A stretch of DNA of 30,121 nucleotides from the IMG/VR virus record IMGVR_UViG_3300025603_000055, positions 1 through 30,121 of that record. The stretch is one strand, 5' to 3'. The notes beneath the pieces were generated by a model that saw only the letters and a program-made list of their open reading frames with translations, ran no database searches and was not told the DNA's origin. A program made the translations under genes and the position numbers. Below, one piece after another: positions 7,971 to 16,155 of this stretch (its first letter is position 1; each line of letters begins with the position of its first letter). The stretch comes from a virus.

Positions 7971-9059
7971 TTATAAACCGGCAAGTCGTTTGATATCAAC
8001 AACGTTGTTGTCAAATACGCTTGCTTCGTTCGAACTATGTTTGCGGTTGCCTGTAATTTCTGTTGCCTCTGATAATATTGCCTTCTGCTTGGCTGGAGAT
8101 TTACCTTCAATAACTGTCGGTAGGTATTTTCCAAATGCATTGCGTAACTTTGCAGTTTGTACTGATTCCAGTAAGTCTGTCATAATTTCTTTCTGTTCCT
8201 TGTTCAAAGGTCCAGTAAGTTCGTTTAATACTTTAGCACGCTCTTGTGATTCTACTAAACGCTTAACTTGTGCGTTTTTCGATTCTGCTAATGATTTTGC
8301 CTTGCTTGCAAATGCTTTTACTTCTGCAAGTTGCTTGTCTTTAGCACTGAGTACTTTAAGTAATTTGTTAGTTTCTGATTTTTCGTTAAGATGAGAATGC
8401 ATATACTCATATGAGAATGCTTCAAATAGCTTACGACCAAAATCGTTTTTACGTGCTGTTTCAATATCTTCTTTGAGTTGAGTAATCTCCGAACGAAGGC
8501 CTTTCTCAACTGTTTCTGTTATTGCTGCTGCGCTTCTTTGAATAAAGTTAGTTTTAACTTTAGCCAAGTGTGATTTAGCTTCACGTACTAAACGTACTTT
8601 TGTTTCGGCTAGATCTTTTTTATCTTCCTGGAATTCAGCAAGTTCTTTAGCAAGTTGTTCTACAATAAAGTCTTCTAGTACTGCAAATTTGCTTGCAATA
8701 GCTTTTTGATCTTCGTGTAGTTCTGAAACTTCCTTAACTAATGATTCTTTTACAAATCTATTCATTAAGGCTGAATGGTCACGTATTTTAACTGCATAAT
8801 GTGCTTTCGCTTCTGCAAGTTGTTTACGATCTTCGTGGAATTCTTCTAATTCTTCAGCTAGCTTATTGCCAACTAAAGTTTCGATTGCTTCGACCATAAC
8901 ACCTTTGTCATGCTCGTATTTTGTAGCAAATTCTTCACGAAGTTCAGCAGTAACAGCAATACGATTTTCTTTAATCTTGCTGTTCCATGCTTCTTCAAGT
9001 TCAGTTCTCATTGCTTCTGAAATTGCATTACTCTCAAAAAGGGCTTTTAGTGCGTCCAT
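7971..9059 (-). CDS. 22: Prohead core scaffold protein gp22
   Basis: A 362-aa, highly charged, almost wholly helical protein with long coiled-coil runs (EELEEFHEDRKQLAEAKAHY is one of three similar blocks near residues 70-180). It sits exactly between gp21 and gp23, as the T4 scaffold gene does. Such proteins form the inner core of the prohead and are destroyed by the gp21 protease; numerous L-x-E triplets that could be cut are present. The three ELxEFxED blocks suggest internal duplication of a scaffold helix. ATG at 9059, with AAGGAG eight bases upstream. It is somewhat longer than T4 gp22 (269 aa). Identity rests on position and composition more than on motifs. Confidence 0.88.
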   Translation of the reverse strand: MDALKALFESNAISEAMRTELEEAWNSKIKENRIAVTAELREEFATKYEHDKGVMVEAIETLVGNKLAEELEEFHEDRKQLAEAKAHYAVKIRDHSALMNRFVKESLVKEVSELHEDQKAIASKFAVLEDFIVEQLAKELAEFQEDKKDLAETKVRLVREAKSHLAKVKTNFIQRSAAAITETVEKGLRSEITQLKEDIETARKNDFGRKLFEAFSYEYMHSHLNEKSETNKLLKVLSAKDKQLAEVKAFASKAKSLAESKNAQVKRLVESQERAKVLNELTGPLNKEQKEIMTDLLESVQTAKLRNAFGKYLPTVIEGKSPAKQKAILSEATEITGNRKHSSNEASVFDNNVVDIKRLAGL

Positions 9060-9071
9060 AATTTTCTCCTT

Positions 9072-9689
9072 TTATTGGAGCCTGCTTATTATATTTAATA
9101 AGCTCTCTGCAATGTATTTTTGTGCCTTGGGGTCGCCTTGTACTTCTTTACTAGTGAGGATTGCCTTATAACCACCATTAGTATTCATCAGGTGTTCATA
9201 TATTGGAGTTGGGTAGGCGCCCGGAGCACTTGGCTGGGCAACTACATCTACTGTTATAATTTCAAAACCCGAAACATCGCCGGATCCGTCTACTTCTCCG
9301 CTGCCTCTCGAGGAGACACCTAGCTTGACACTGCTTTCCAGCATTGTTCTCACTAGTTGTCCCATCGGAGTCGGTAGAATTTTTAGTTTACCGTAACCGT
9401 TTGGGCCATCCACCCACATTTCTGTAATCATATGGCTTACGCGGTCTAAGTTAATGTTAAGTCCTTCTGGATGATCAACTTCACCTAACACAGAGTATCC
9501 ACCAGTTATTTGGTCGTTAAGAGTGTTGACAGCCCTGCTAATCTCATTTACGGGATAAACACGCTGATTTGCGTTGCGTATGCCGCCCTGAATAACAATA
9601 CCCTTCATATAAAGGTTTTTGCCTTCATCAGCAGATTCTACAACCATTCTAGCCTGGTCGAAACTTAAATGTTCGGTTAGTCTGTTCAT
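9072..9689 (-). CDS. 21: Prohead protease gp21
   Basis: This 205-aa protein has the T4-type prohead protease motifs: IQGGIRNANQRVYPVNEI near the start, GEVDHPEG with the likely catalytic His73, and GVSSRGSGEV with the likely catalytic Ser (126 or 127). The segment ITVDVVAQPSAPG is the usual strand after the serine motif. The family has a herpesvirus-protease-like fold and cuts after L/I-x-E in head proteins before DNA packaging. ATG at 9689 with AGGAA upstream; the gene follows the gp67-like gene by 14 bases. Likely targets in the window are gp22, gp23 and the gp67-like protein. Confidence 0.95.
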   Translation of the reverse strand: MNRLTEHLSFDQARMVVESADEGKNLYMKGIVIQGGIRNANQRVYPVNEISRAVNTLNDQITGGYSVLGEVDHPEGLNINLDRVSHMITEMWVDGPNGYGKLKILPTPMGQLVRTMLESSVKLGVSSRGSGEVDGSGDVSGFEIITVDVVAQPSAPGAYPTPIYEHLMNTNGGYKAILTSKEVQGDPKAQKYIAESLLNIISRLQ

Positions 9690-9703
9690 CAGTTGTTCCT
9701 AAT

Positions 9704-10744
9704 TTACTTTGCTCTTTTTGGAGCGCCGTTTAACATACTGCCGGCTGATTTGTCAGCAGTCTCTGGCTTGCCCTTTTTCTCAGCGCCGTGACCAGGTTGG
9801 TTTGACATTTTTGTCGCCCCTTTTGCACCAACAACGTTTACGTTCTTGGTATTCATTGGCTTTGGAGAACCATTAAGTAGTCCGTTGCCTTTTAACTGAC
9901 CTTTGTTAGCTTCTGTACCTGCTTCAGTGCTGCTTTTTGCGATATTAGCAGTTGTGCCGCCCATATCATTTTTTCCAGCTACTGTTGACTTGGTGTTTGC
10001 ACCGTTGTCGCCCATTTTACCAAATGAGTCGTAACGATCGCCGCCAACTTTTTCTACGTATTCACGCATTTGCTCTGTTGATGACTTCTTTTCTTTCTTG
10101 TCATCTTTTTTATCTGCTTTGTTGTGCTTTGACTCATAAGCAAATGCTTCCTTTTCAGGCTCTTCTTCGCCTTCTTCGCCTTCTTCGCTTTCGTCGTCCA
10201 TGTCGTCCATGTCGCCTTCTTCGTCGTCGTCTTGGCCACCCATCATTGCATCAAATTCTGCTTTAAGTGCTTCAAGAGCGTCTTCTAGATCGTCCACACG
10301 AGAATCAACATCGCCTGCTCCGTCCATGTCGTCCATGCCCATGTCGCCGCCTTCGTCGTCCATGCCCATGTCGCCCATCATATCGTCTGTTGCGTCGCCG
10401 CCCATCATTGGGTCAGCTTCCATTTCAAACTCGTCTAGGCCAAACATTTCGTCTAGGTCTTCGTCATCAGACTCGTCTAGGTCTTCATCATCTGACTCGT
10501 CAAGTTCTTCGTCATCAGACTCGTCTAGGTCTTCATCATCTGACTCGTCTAGGTCTTCGTCATCAGACTCGTCTAGGTCTTCATCATCTGCTTCATCAAG
10601 ATCTTCATCATCAGATTCAAGAATACTTTGGTAAATGTCACGTGATTTTTCTACCACGATTTCGTGGAATAATGCTTCTGCTGCATCCTTATCTTCATTA
10701 ATAAGAAGCTCAAGCATTTCCTCAAACTTATTTCGATCAGTCAT
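9704..10744 (-). CDS. 67: gp67-like prohead core protein with acidic octapeptide array, 346 aa
   Basis: The first 40 residues (MLELLINEDKDAAEALFHEI ...) follow the T4 gp67 pattern, and the gene is in the gp67/68 position before gp21. Residues 44-99 are seven perfect-length copies of an octapeptide close to SDDEDLDE. Then come Met/Asp/Gly-rich (100-160), a helix (VDDLEDALEALKAEFDAMMG), another acidic run, and from about 205 a Lys/Gly/Asn-rich basic tail. T4 gp67 is only 80 aa, so this is a much enlarged version. Each octapeptide ends in LDE followed by a small residue, matching the gp21 cutting rule. GGAGA precedes the ATG. Late-box-like AGTAAATA is at 10779-10786. Confidence 0.8.
   Translation of the reverse strand: MTDRNKFEEMLELLINEDKDAAEALFHEIVVEKSRDIYQSILESDDEDLDEADDEDLDESDDEDLDESDDEDLDESDDEELDESDDEDLDESDDEDLDEMFGLDEFEMEADPMMGGDATDDMMGDMGMDDEGGDMGMDDMDGAGDVDSRVDDLEDALEALKAEFDAMMGGQDDDEEGDMDDMDDESEEGEEGEEEPEKEAFAYESKHNKADKKDDKKEKKSSTEQMREYVEKVGGDRYDSFGKMGDNGANTKSTVAGKNDMGGTTANIAKSSTEAGTEANKGQLKGNGLLNGSPKPMNTKNVNVVGAKGATKMSNQPGHGAEKKGKPETADKSAGSMLNGAPKRAK
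10448..10615 (-). repeat. 24-bp tandem repeat x7 coding the acidic octapeptides
   Basis: Seven in-frame 24-base units code for (S/A)DDE(D/E)LDE at residues 44-99. Neighbouring units alternate between two codon versions (for example tcttcgtcatca against tcttcatcatct), which suggests that pairs of units (48 bases) were copied together. Confidence 0.9.
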
Positions 10745-10778
10745 TGTTTTTCTCCTTCATAGCCAAGGCTGTCAACTA

Positions 10779-10786
10779 TATTTACT
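10779..10786 (-). promoter_or_regulatory. Possible late promoter box for the gp67-gp21-gp22-gp23 group
   Basis: The minus strand reads AGTAAATA, 6 of 8 bases of TATAAATA, with expected start at 10773 and a 29-base leader carrying GGAGA. It is weaker than the other boxes in the window. Confidence 0.35.
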
Positions 10787-10841
10787 CAATTCACAAAATA
10801 CATGCTTATAATGGTGGTAAAACCGCCTATTTTAAAAGCAG

Positions 10842-11642
10842 TTACATTATATTGAATCTATTTTTAAAATTTTCTACAGTAAAGTGTGTTAAATTTGTTA
10901 ATCCTATTAACGGCTCTGGTACGTAACTTGATTGTGTATCAATTACTCTAATGTATTTAACCTTTGTATTTTTTTTAATGCAAGTTGCTGTTTGTCGTTG
11001 CCAATTGCCAAAATAAGTTGCCCGTTCGGATATCTGTTTATAGTTATGCGTTCCTGCATACATATTGTTTACCAGTTCGTTGTTTTTTCCTACTCCGACA
11101 TAGTCAAACCCTAAAATATAAATGGTATCGTATCCGTGATTACTGGCTAAATTCAATGCACTAGGTCCACTGCTCCATCCTAGTGTAGGAGTAAATAAAT
11201 TTAAGTTAGGAATTTCTCTGGTATACTTGCTTGCATTGGTCCATACTGAATGAGTATTATGGTAACCATCTTGTGTAATTTCTCTAATCATTTTAGTATC
11301 AACTGCAATTAAATGATCTGGAGCATAAGATCTAAACAAGGCATTACACCCGTATATTACTCCGTATCGTTTTAAGTCTGCAGGATTTATATCAGCACGG
11401 CTGACACCATTGCCCAAAACAAATGCAACTTTTTTTGTTGCATTGTCTGCTGTACCAGTTTCTAATGTTATCGGTGCAACAATACTAGTTACAACTGTTT
11501 GATTTTTTGACTTTTCCAGTTGTTTACGTTTTTTTCGTTGCTCTTTGCTTTCACCATGAATAAATTGTTTAACCAACTCACAAGCCTTACATTGCTGGTT
11601 CTTCAGGTGATTGTGCTGCAATTCCATACATTGCACGCACAT
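10842..11642 (-). CDS. GNG-motif protein with N-terminal CxxC pair; possible glycan-related enzyme, 266 aa
   Basis: Residues 2-21 hold C-x2-C-x12-C-x2-C (C2, C5, C18, C21), a probable zinc-binding knot, followed by a Lys/Arg-rich linker (33-47). Residues about 70-250 form a Rossmann-like domain: VAFVLGNGVSRADI, YGVIYGCNALFRSYAPDHLI, AVDTKMI, then WSSGPSALNLA and IYILGFDYVG. The GNG-x-S plus CN plus PDH pattern recalls DUF115/MAF-type and GT42 sialyltransferase-like proteins, so a sugar-transfer role is possible but unproven. The ATG at 11642 gives a 56-base overlap with the 83-aa gene. The CxxC pair, which begins at residue 2, supports this early start although the ribosome site is weak. It lies inside the head operon, which fits virion-protein modification. 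Confidence 0.6.
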   Translation of the reverse strand: MCVQCMELQHNHLKNQQCKACELVKQFIHGESKEQRKKRKQLEKSKNQTVVTSIVAPITLETGTADNATKKVAFVLGNGVSRADINPADLKRYGVIYGCNALFRSYAPDHLIAVDTKMIREITQDGYHNTHSVWTNASKYTREIPNLNLFTPTLGWSSGPSALNLASNHGYDTIYILGFDYVGVGKNNELVNNMYAGTHNYKQISERATYFGNWQRQTATCIKKNTKVKYIRVIDTQSSYVPEPLIGLTNLTHFTVENFKNRFNIM

Positions 11643-11838
11643 GAATTAAATCTTTAGAAGATTCTTTTCTGTGCATATCGTCTGCACGTCTGGCTCTATT
11701 AATATCTTTTAAAGTTAATCGAGTCTTTCGAGTATCATCTATTTTCATTATACTAGTATCGTCGCTGGGATTGTAGCGATGATCGTCAACAGGTTCCATT
11801 GTGTCTTTGTCAAAATAATATAATTCTCGTATTATCAT
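11587..11838 (-). CDS. Small conserved-looking protein of the head operon, 83 aa
   Basis: An 83-aa charged protein with a short aromatic start (IIRELYYFDKDTMEPVDDHR), then YNPSDDTSIMKIDDTRKTRL and a basic helix (LKDINRARRADDMHRKES). Proteins of this size and pattern occur next to gp20 in marine T4-like phages as I recall; function unknown. No ribosome site is visible; CATAAATA lies 5 bases before the ATG and overlaps the gp20 stop, which may make the message leaderless. Its last 56 bases are shared, in another frame, with the next gene. Confidence 0.65.
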   Translation of the reverse strand: MIIRELYYFDKDTMEPVDDHRYNPSDDTSIMKIDDTRKTRLTLKDINRARRADDMHRKESSKDLIHVRAMYGIAAQSPEEPAM

Positions 11839-11843
11839 AGTAT

Positions 11844-11851
11844 TATTTATG
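11844..11851 (-). promoter_or_regulatory. T4-late-type box directly before the 83-aa gene
   Basis: The minus strand reads CATAAATA with 5 bases to the ATG at 11838, so +1 would fall on the A of the ATG. It overlaps the gp20 stop codon, so part of the match is forced by coding sequence. Confidence 0.4.
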
Positions 11852-13574
11852 CAATAGGTGCTGGAGTTTCACCTGCGCCGCCTGCTTCTCCTGCTAATGT
11901 TCCTGCGCCGCCCGCGATGTCGTCATCGCCTGCTATCTCGTCGCCTTGTGCTGATTCTAAATCTCCAGAAATGTCTGCACCGGTAATGCCAGCGTCTCTC
12001 ATGCTAGCACTTGCATCAGGTGCACCTACATCAAACATTTCGTCGTTTTCTTCTTTCCATAGACGTTCATTTTCTGCTATTTCTTCTTTGCTCATGCCTA
12101 AGAATCTTGACATTGCAAATCTATTTGAAATAAACGGAACTTGTTGCATAGTTGTAAAGGTACTGATTCTGTTGTTGTCCAACTCAGCTTGACGATAACT
12201 TGCAAAATTTTGCGGAGGTTGCAACATTAAATCAAACATTGCAAGATCGATGTTTATACCTTTTTTGCTTAGATACAATTTAAATTCATTGTTAAAAATA
12301 TCTGTGATTTGAGTTTGTAGACGCTCGCAGTAATTATTAAATCTCAATTCCTGTATGTAGGCTGTGCCCACGCGTCCGTCGTTGTATTGACTGGCTGCAT
12401 CATCAGCGCCAGTTGGAAGATACGAACTTGGGATACGTAATCCACGTACTAACTTGTTGGTGAAATATCTTAAATCATCAATCTCGCCTAGATTGGTACC
12501 ACCTGGCAATGTTTCAACTTTTGATCCGCGTCCTTCTGCTGTTTGTGGAAAGAAGTAATCTTCATTGATCGACAACGGATTGTAGCTACTGTCTATAACA
12601 GTTTGACCTCCGCCTGTCTTTGATGGAATACGTCTTTGATGTATTTCTGTTTTTACTCTCTCCACAAACTGCATTGCCAAGTGCGATGGCATGTTGCCCA
12701 CGTCAACATAGAATACTCTGCGTTCTGGCGCACGCTGGACACGATAGATAATAATCGCATCTTCGAGTAATTCTTTTTGCTTGTACACTTTAAAAATAGT
12801 TTCTAACAAACTGTTGCCAAACGGAAAGTTTTGATCCAACCCTTCGTTCATGCTGAGATGAACAACGTGTTGTGCATCCACTGCGGTTTCGTTTGACTCG
12901 TTGCTGAATCTACTGGCGTTGCCTTGAGGAGTTTGCCCAGTCATATACTTTTGGTCCATGGTTTGATAACCTGGATGATTGCCGCCAGGACCGTAAGCAT
13001 TAGTGGTGTTGATTTTTGTTGCACTCAACGTTTCAAATGCAATATTGATATCTTTTACCAAATATTGTTCAGGACGTTTGCCTTCTGATTCGTTTACAAT
13101 TATTTTTGTAACATTAGCCGGATCAACATGAAACCATTTTTGTGTTTCTGGATCTCTAAGAAAAAATTGATCACCATACTTAAAAGTATTGCGAATAATT
13201 TTAAATATTCTTTTGTCAAACTCTTGTATCTTACACCATTGTTTCAAGTACTGTCCGAGTATTTGCACTTCTGAATTGGTTGCAGATTTTGAAAACTTGA
13301 TTTGAAACGGAGTACTGTTTTCTTTGTTCTTTTGTGAACAGAATTCAGCAAGAATGTCAAGAGCAGCATTGACTTCGCTGTCGTTGTCCATTGTGTTGTA
13401 CTGCCCGTAGCGTTCTATACGATTTGGAGAACCAACATATACATCTGGCAAATGAGAACTGTAATTTGCTGCTGCTGGACCAAGACCAGTACCTTTAGAA
13501 AAACTAAAAGGACTGTAGCTTCCTGAAGTATTCATACTAGTTGGAACTGGAGTGAAGTGCTTTTTCCAACTCAT
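11847..13574 (-). CDS. 20: Portal vertex protein gp20
   Basis: The 575-aa protein shows T4-type portal features: DVYVGSPNRIERYGQYNTMD, SEVNAALDILAEFCSQ, VHLSMNEGLDQNFPFGNSLL, YRVQRAPERRVFYVDVGNMP, and SSYLPTGADDAASQYNDGRV. This set is the core used as a marker gene for T4-like phages. The dodecameric portal is the DNA entry port and the place where the tail joins. The C-terminal 60 residues are Asp/Gly/Ala-rich (DISGDLESAQGDEIAGDDDI) and probably disordered. AGAGGATAACAG precedes the ATG; the tape-measure gene ends 3 bases upstream. T4 gp20 is 524 aa, so the length is normal. Confidence 0.97.
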   Translation of the reverse strand: MSWKKHFTPVPTSMNTSGSYSPFSFSKGTGLGPAAANYSSHLPDVYVGSPNRIERYGQYNTMDNDSEVNAALDILAEFCSQKNKENSTPFQIKFSKSATNSEVQILGQYLKQWCKIQEFDKRIFKIIRNTFKYGDQFFLRDPETQKWFHVDPANVTKIIVNESEGKRPEQYLVKDINIAFETLSATKINTTNAYGPGGNHPGYQTMDQKYMTGQTPQGNASRFSNESNETAVDAQHVVHLSMNEGLDQNFPFGNSLLETIFKVYKQKELLEDAIIIYRVQRAPERRVFYVDVGNMPSHLAMQFVERVKTEIHQRRIPSKTGGGQTVIDSSYNPLSINEDYFFPQTAEGRGSKVETLPGGTNLGEIDDLRYFTNKLVRGLRIPSSYLPTGADDAASQYNDGRVGTAYIQELRFNNYCERLQTQITDIFNNEFKLYLSKKGINIDLAMFDLMLQPPQNFASYRQAELDNNRISTFTTMQQVPFISNRFAMSRFLGMSKEEIAENERLWKEENDEMFDVGAPDASASMRDAGITGADISGDLESAQGDEIAGDDDIAGGAGTLAGEAGGAGETPAPIA

Positions 13575-13577
13575 CTG

Positions 13578-16076
13578 TTATCCTCTCGTTAGATCGGTAC
13601 TCATGTTACCGATACCTTTTCTCATCTTGTGTTGAACACCAACACTTTCCGCTAACAATGCTGCTACTGTTTGCATAGTGTTATTTAACTGATCTAGCTT
13701 ATTATTCAAGTCAGACTGATTGTTAGTCGTGATAGGAGTAGTTGCTGAGACAGTTGGTGCTTTTTGTGATTTATAAAATTCAGCAAGCATGTCGCCTGCA
13801 GGAGTATTTCTTGGAATTACAGCTTCGTTACCATGCAGCATTGCCAAACTCTGTCTTCCAAAATTTTGAAATCCAGCGGTTCCCTGGGCATATACTGGAG
13901 CGTTTGCAAGTAAATTTTCTACTCTGGCGATAGCATTTGGGGTCATCCCCTGGCGTGCGCGGCCGGTTGCTGTTTCAAATAGTTCCTGTTGTCTTTCTAG
14001 TTCGGCTCTGTAGTCTTTACCTTCTTGTCGATCCATTTCTCCAGAGAGAAATCTTCTGTCTTGAGATTCTTGTCGACGAGCTTCCAATGCAGTATCATCG
14101 ATAAACAAACCAAGCAGTCCGGTATTCAGTGTTTCCATTAGCGTAGTAAGAGAATCTTGCAAAAAAATAGTTAGCTTGTTCATCATTTCTCGAGCTCGAG
14201 ATCCTTGCCACATATCTGCCATTGCTTCTGTAAAGTTATCAAAAAATGTTTCAATTCTGTTTTGAGTTTGTGGGTCGTTCCACAATCCAGAAAATGTTGT
14301 TATTAATGAATTTGCTGTTTCTATAAAACTATTTTTAATTGTTTCCCATAATCCTATTCTGTTGGCTTCTTGGGTAAATTCTAAGAACCAATTACCAAAA
14401 TTTGTCATTTGTGTAGATATAAAATTTATTGCGCTGGCAAATGTTTCACCTTCGTATACTTCCTTGAACCAATTACCAAAATTTGTCATTTGTGTAGATA
14501 TAAAATTTATTGCGCTGGCAAATGTTTCACTTTCGTATACTTCCTTGAACCATTTGCCAATGTTGGTAGCTTTTTCTGCTAACCAATTCAAAGCACGGCC
14601 AAGACCGCCGCTTTTTACATAATTGGCAAGCCAAGTTAGGCCTATTGTTGCTATTCCGTTGTCGCCAAATATACCATTAAAGAAACGATTAAACACAGAT
14701 CCTGCTTGACTAAATGGACTGTTGCCGCTGCTGGTATCAAACATATCTATCAATTCTTGTCCGAACTCTCCTAGCTTTGTAACAAAGGCACTGTTGAGGA
14801 ATGCGTCTAAAAAGGCTCTTCTCACCGCAATCACAGCTTGTTCAAACTTTCCAAGTGTAGCAGTCAGCCTATCTCTGCGATTTTGTTCTCTGCGAGCAGC
14901 CGCTGGATCCAACAACATCAATTGGTTGAATTGATACGCACTGTCAGAAAGTCTTGCTAGTTCTCCTACAAATCCTCCGCTCTGTCTATACACATCCAGT
15001 GTTGCTCCGTCGATGCTTCTTGCATATTCGTTGATCCTAGATCCAAACTGCGACATGCCTGATTGATACTCTTCCAAACTCATGCCGCCTTGTGCAAGTC
15101 TTTGTTGGAAGGCAGTGATGCCCGGCGCCATGTTTTCTAGTGCTCTGCCTATGTCGCTTTGTGCAACACCATCAGACAAATCTAAAAGTGCGTCTTCAAA
15201 ACCTGGTAATACATTTTTTTGTAATGCATAGATTGCTTCGGCTTCTTGTCGTGCAGCTACTCCACGAGTTCTTTCTATTTCTGCAAATATATTTCGTGTC
15301 TTGGTATCAGTTTGCATAGCCATTATATCTTGTTCTAATGCGCTTGCTTGCTTGCCAGTTAGTTTTGAAAGCAAATTGAGTTGTCTAATATAATTTGTAG
15401 CACTTTCCTGAGTGGCTGCATCGTTGCGCAAAGATCTCCGAGTTCTCATAGATTCAATGGTCATAAACCCAACAAGTCCTTCATTGATGTCCTGTATGGT
15501 CATACCCATTGCAAAAAAATCATTGCCGATTCCCAATCGTATGTCTCTACTGAATTCTCCTAAAAATTTTGCACCATTGGTCACTGTGCCAGCAAATCTC
15601 GCTAATTCAGTGCTGTTGCTTCTTATCATATCAGTGAAGCCATCGAATGTCATTGCAGCATTTGCACTGGAAGTAACCATATCAAACAAACTGTTGTTAA
15701 AAGAGGCGCCTACACTGCTCAATGTTCTAAAGTCATCAATTACTCCGTCAACATATCCAGCAAACCTTGACACAATATTAGTACTTCCAAATATTGCATC
15801 AGAAAAGTCTCTAATACGTTCGTCTCCAAACACCAATTGATTACCAAATTCTTTTAACTTGATGATATTATCTTTAACAGCGCCTGTGTTGTTATCTATT
15901 GCAGCTGAATTGTTTCTAACTGATCGATTATGAAGATCTCGTGTTCTATTGCCGGCGGCATTTCCTGCTGCGCCGCCACCGTTGATTTGTTTTACTGCTT
16001 CAATTAGTGATTGTAGGGTGGCTTCACTGGCTACTCCACGAATACCACCCACATTATCAATAACAACATTACTCAT
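13578..16076 (-). CDS. Probable tail tape-measure protein, 832 aa
   Basis: The ATG at 16076 (MSNVVIDNVGGIRG) was chosen over an upstream TTG at 16085 because GGAAG lies at a good distance before it. The long central part is helical, with a hydrophobic zone of large aromatic repeats (GKWFKEVYESETFASAINFI). Near the end, GTAGFQNFGRQSLAMLHGNE followed by AVIPRNTPAGDML is the Gly-rich HGxEAVIP motif typical of phage tape-measure proteins, followed by a C-terminal coiled coil (NNKLDQLNNTMQTVAALLAE). It is larger than T4 gp29 (590 aa). It is encoded directly before gp20 and divergently from the gp26-like chaperone. It sets tail length by spanning the tube lumen. Identity as tape measure is inferred from motif, size and context. 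Confidence 0.75.
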   Translation of the reverse strand: MSNVVIDNVGGIRGVASEATLQSLIEAVKQINGGGAAGNAAGNRTRDLHNRSVRNNSAAIDNNTGAVKDNIIKLKEFGNQLVFGDERIRDFSDAIFGSTNIVSRFAGYVDGVIDDFRTLSSVGASFNNSLFDMVTSSANAAMTFDGFTDMIRSNSTELARFAGTVTNGAKFLGEFSRDIRLGIGNDFFAMGMTIQDINEGLVGFMTIESMRTRRSLRNDAATQESATNYIRQLNLLSKLTGKQASALEQDIMAMQTDTKTRNIFAEIERTRGVAARQEAEAIYALQKNVLPGFEDALLDLSDGVAQSDIGRALENMAPGITAFQQRLAQGGMSLEEYQSGMSQFGSRINEYARSIDGATLDVYRQSGGFVGELARLSDSAYQFNQLMLLDPAAARREQNRRDRLTATLGKFEQAVIAVRRAFLDAFLNSAFVTKLGEFGQELIDMFDTSSGNSPFSQAGSVFNRFFNGIFGDNGIATIGLTWLANYVKSGGLGRALNWLAEKATNIGKWFKEVYESETFASAINFISTQMTNFGNWFKEVYEGETFASAINFISTQMTNFGNWFLEFTQEANRIGLWETIKNSFIETANSLITTFSGLWNDPQTQNRIETFFDNFTEAMADMWQGSRAREMMNKLTIFLQDSLTTLMETLNTGLLGLFIDDTALEARRQESQDRRFLSGEMDRQEGKDYRAELERQQELFETATGRARQGMTPNAIARVENLLANAPVYAQGTAGFQNFGRQSLAMLHGNEAVIPRNTPAGDMLAEFYKSQKAPTVSATTPITTNNQSDLNNKLDQLNNTMQTVAALLAESVGVQHKMRKGIGNMSTDLTRG
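14385..14546 (-). repeat. 81-bp tandem duplication in the tape-measure gene
   Basis: Copies at 14385-14465 and 14466-14546 differ by a single base in the part that codes VYE(G/S)ETFASAINFISTQMTN; a third, decayed partial copy follows at 14547. Each unit is 27 codons, so frame is kept. The near identity points to a recent event. Confidence 0.9.
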
Positions 16077-16155
16077 TAGGACCAACTTCCAAATTAAATA
16101 CGTATATAATTTATTCAGATATATACTTGTAAGTATTTACCTGGAGAAAAAATAC
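16077..16155. promoter_or_regulatory. Divergent control region between tape-measure and gp26-like genes
   Basis: 79 AT-rich bases. On the plus strand a late-like ATTAAATA (16093-16100) would start a message near 16106, with GGAG at 16143-16146 serving the ATG at 16156. On the minus strand AATAAATT (16108-16115) would start near 16102 for the ATG at 16076. A 6-bp inverted repeat (ATACTT/AAGTAT, 16123-16136) lies between. All boxes are imperfect. Confidence 0.4.

Noticed and set aside
7849-8394. 181-aa plus-strand frame antisense to gp22/gp23
   Set aside because: Composition mirrors the scaffold coding sequence; no ribosome site and no recognisable protein pattern.
10448-10615. Possible CRISPR array from the regular 24-base repeats
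   Set aside because: The units are directly joined with no spacers and all lie in frame in one gene.
10200-10701. Two plus-strand frames of 144 aa, Ser/Arg- and Leu/Arg-rich
   Set aside because: They are antisense images of the acidic repeats of the gp67-like gene and have no ribosome sites.
10790-10841. Hairpin GGTGGT/ACCGCC as a terminator between two head genes
   Set aside because: The stem has a mismatch on the minus strand, the only strand transcribed here, and no T-run follows.
15949-16155. N-terminal extension of the gp26-like protein in the same frame
   Set aside because: It overlaps the tape-measure start on the other strand, contains no phage-like sequence, and the ATG at 16156 has a good ribosome site.
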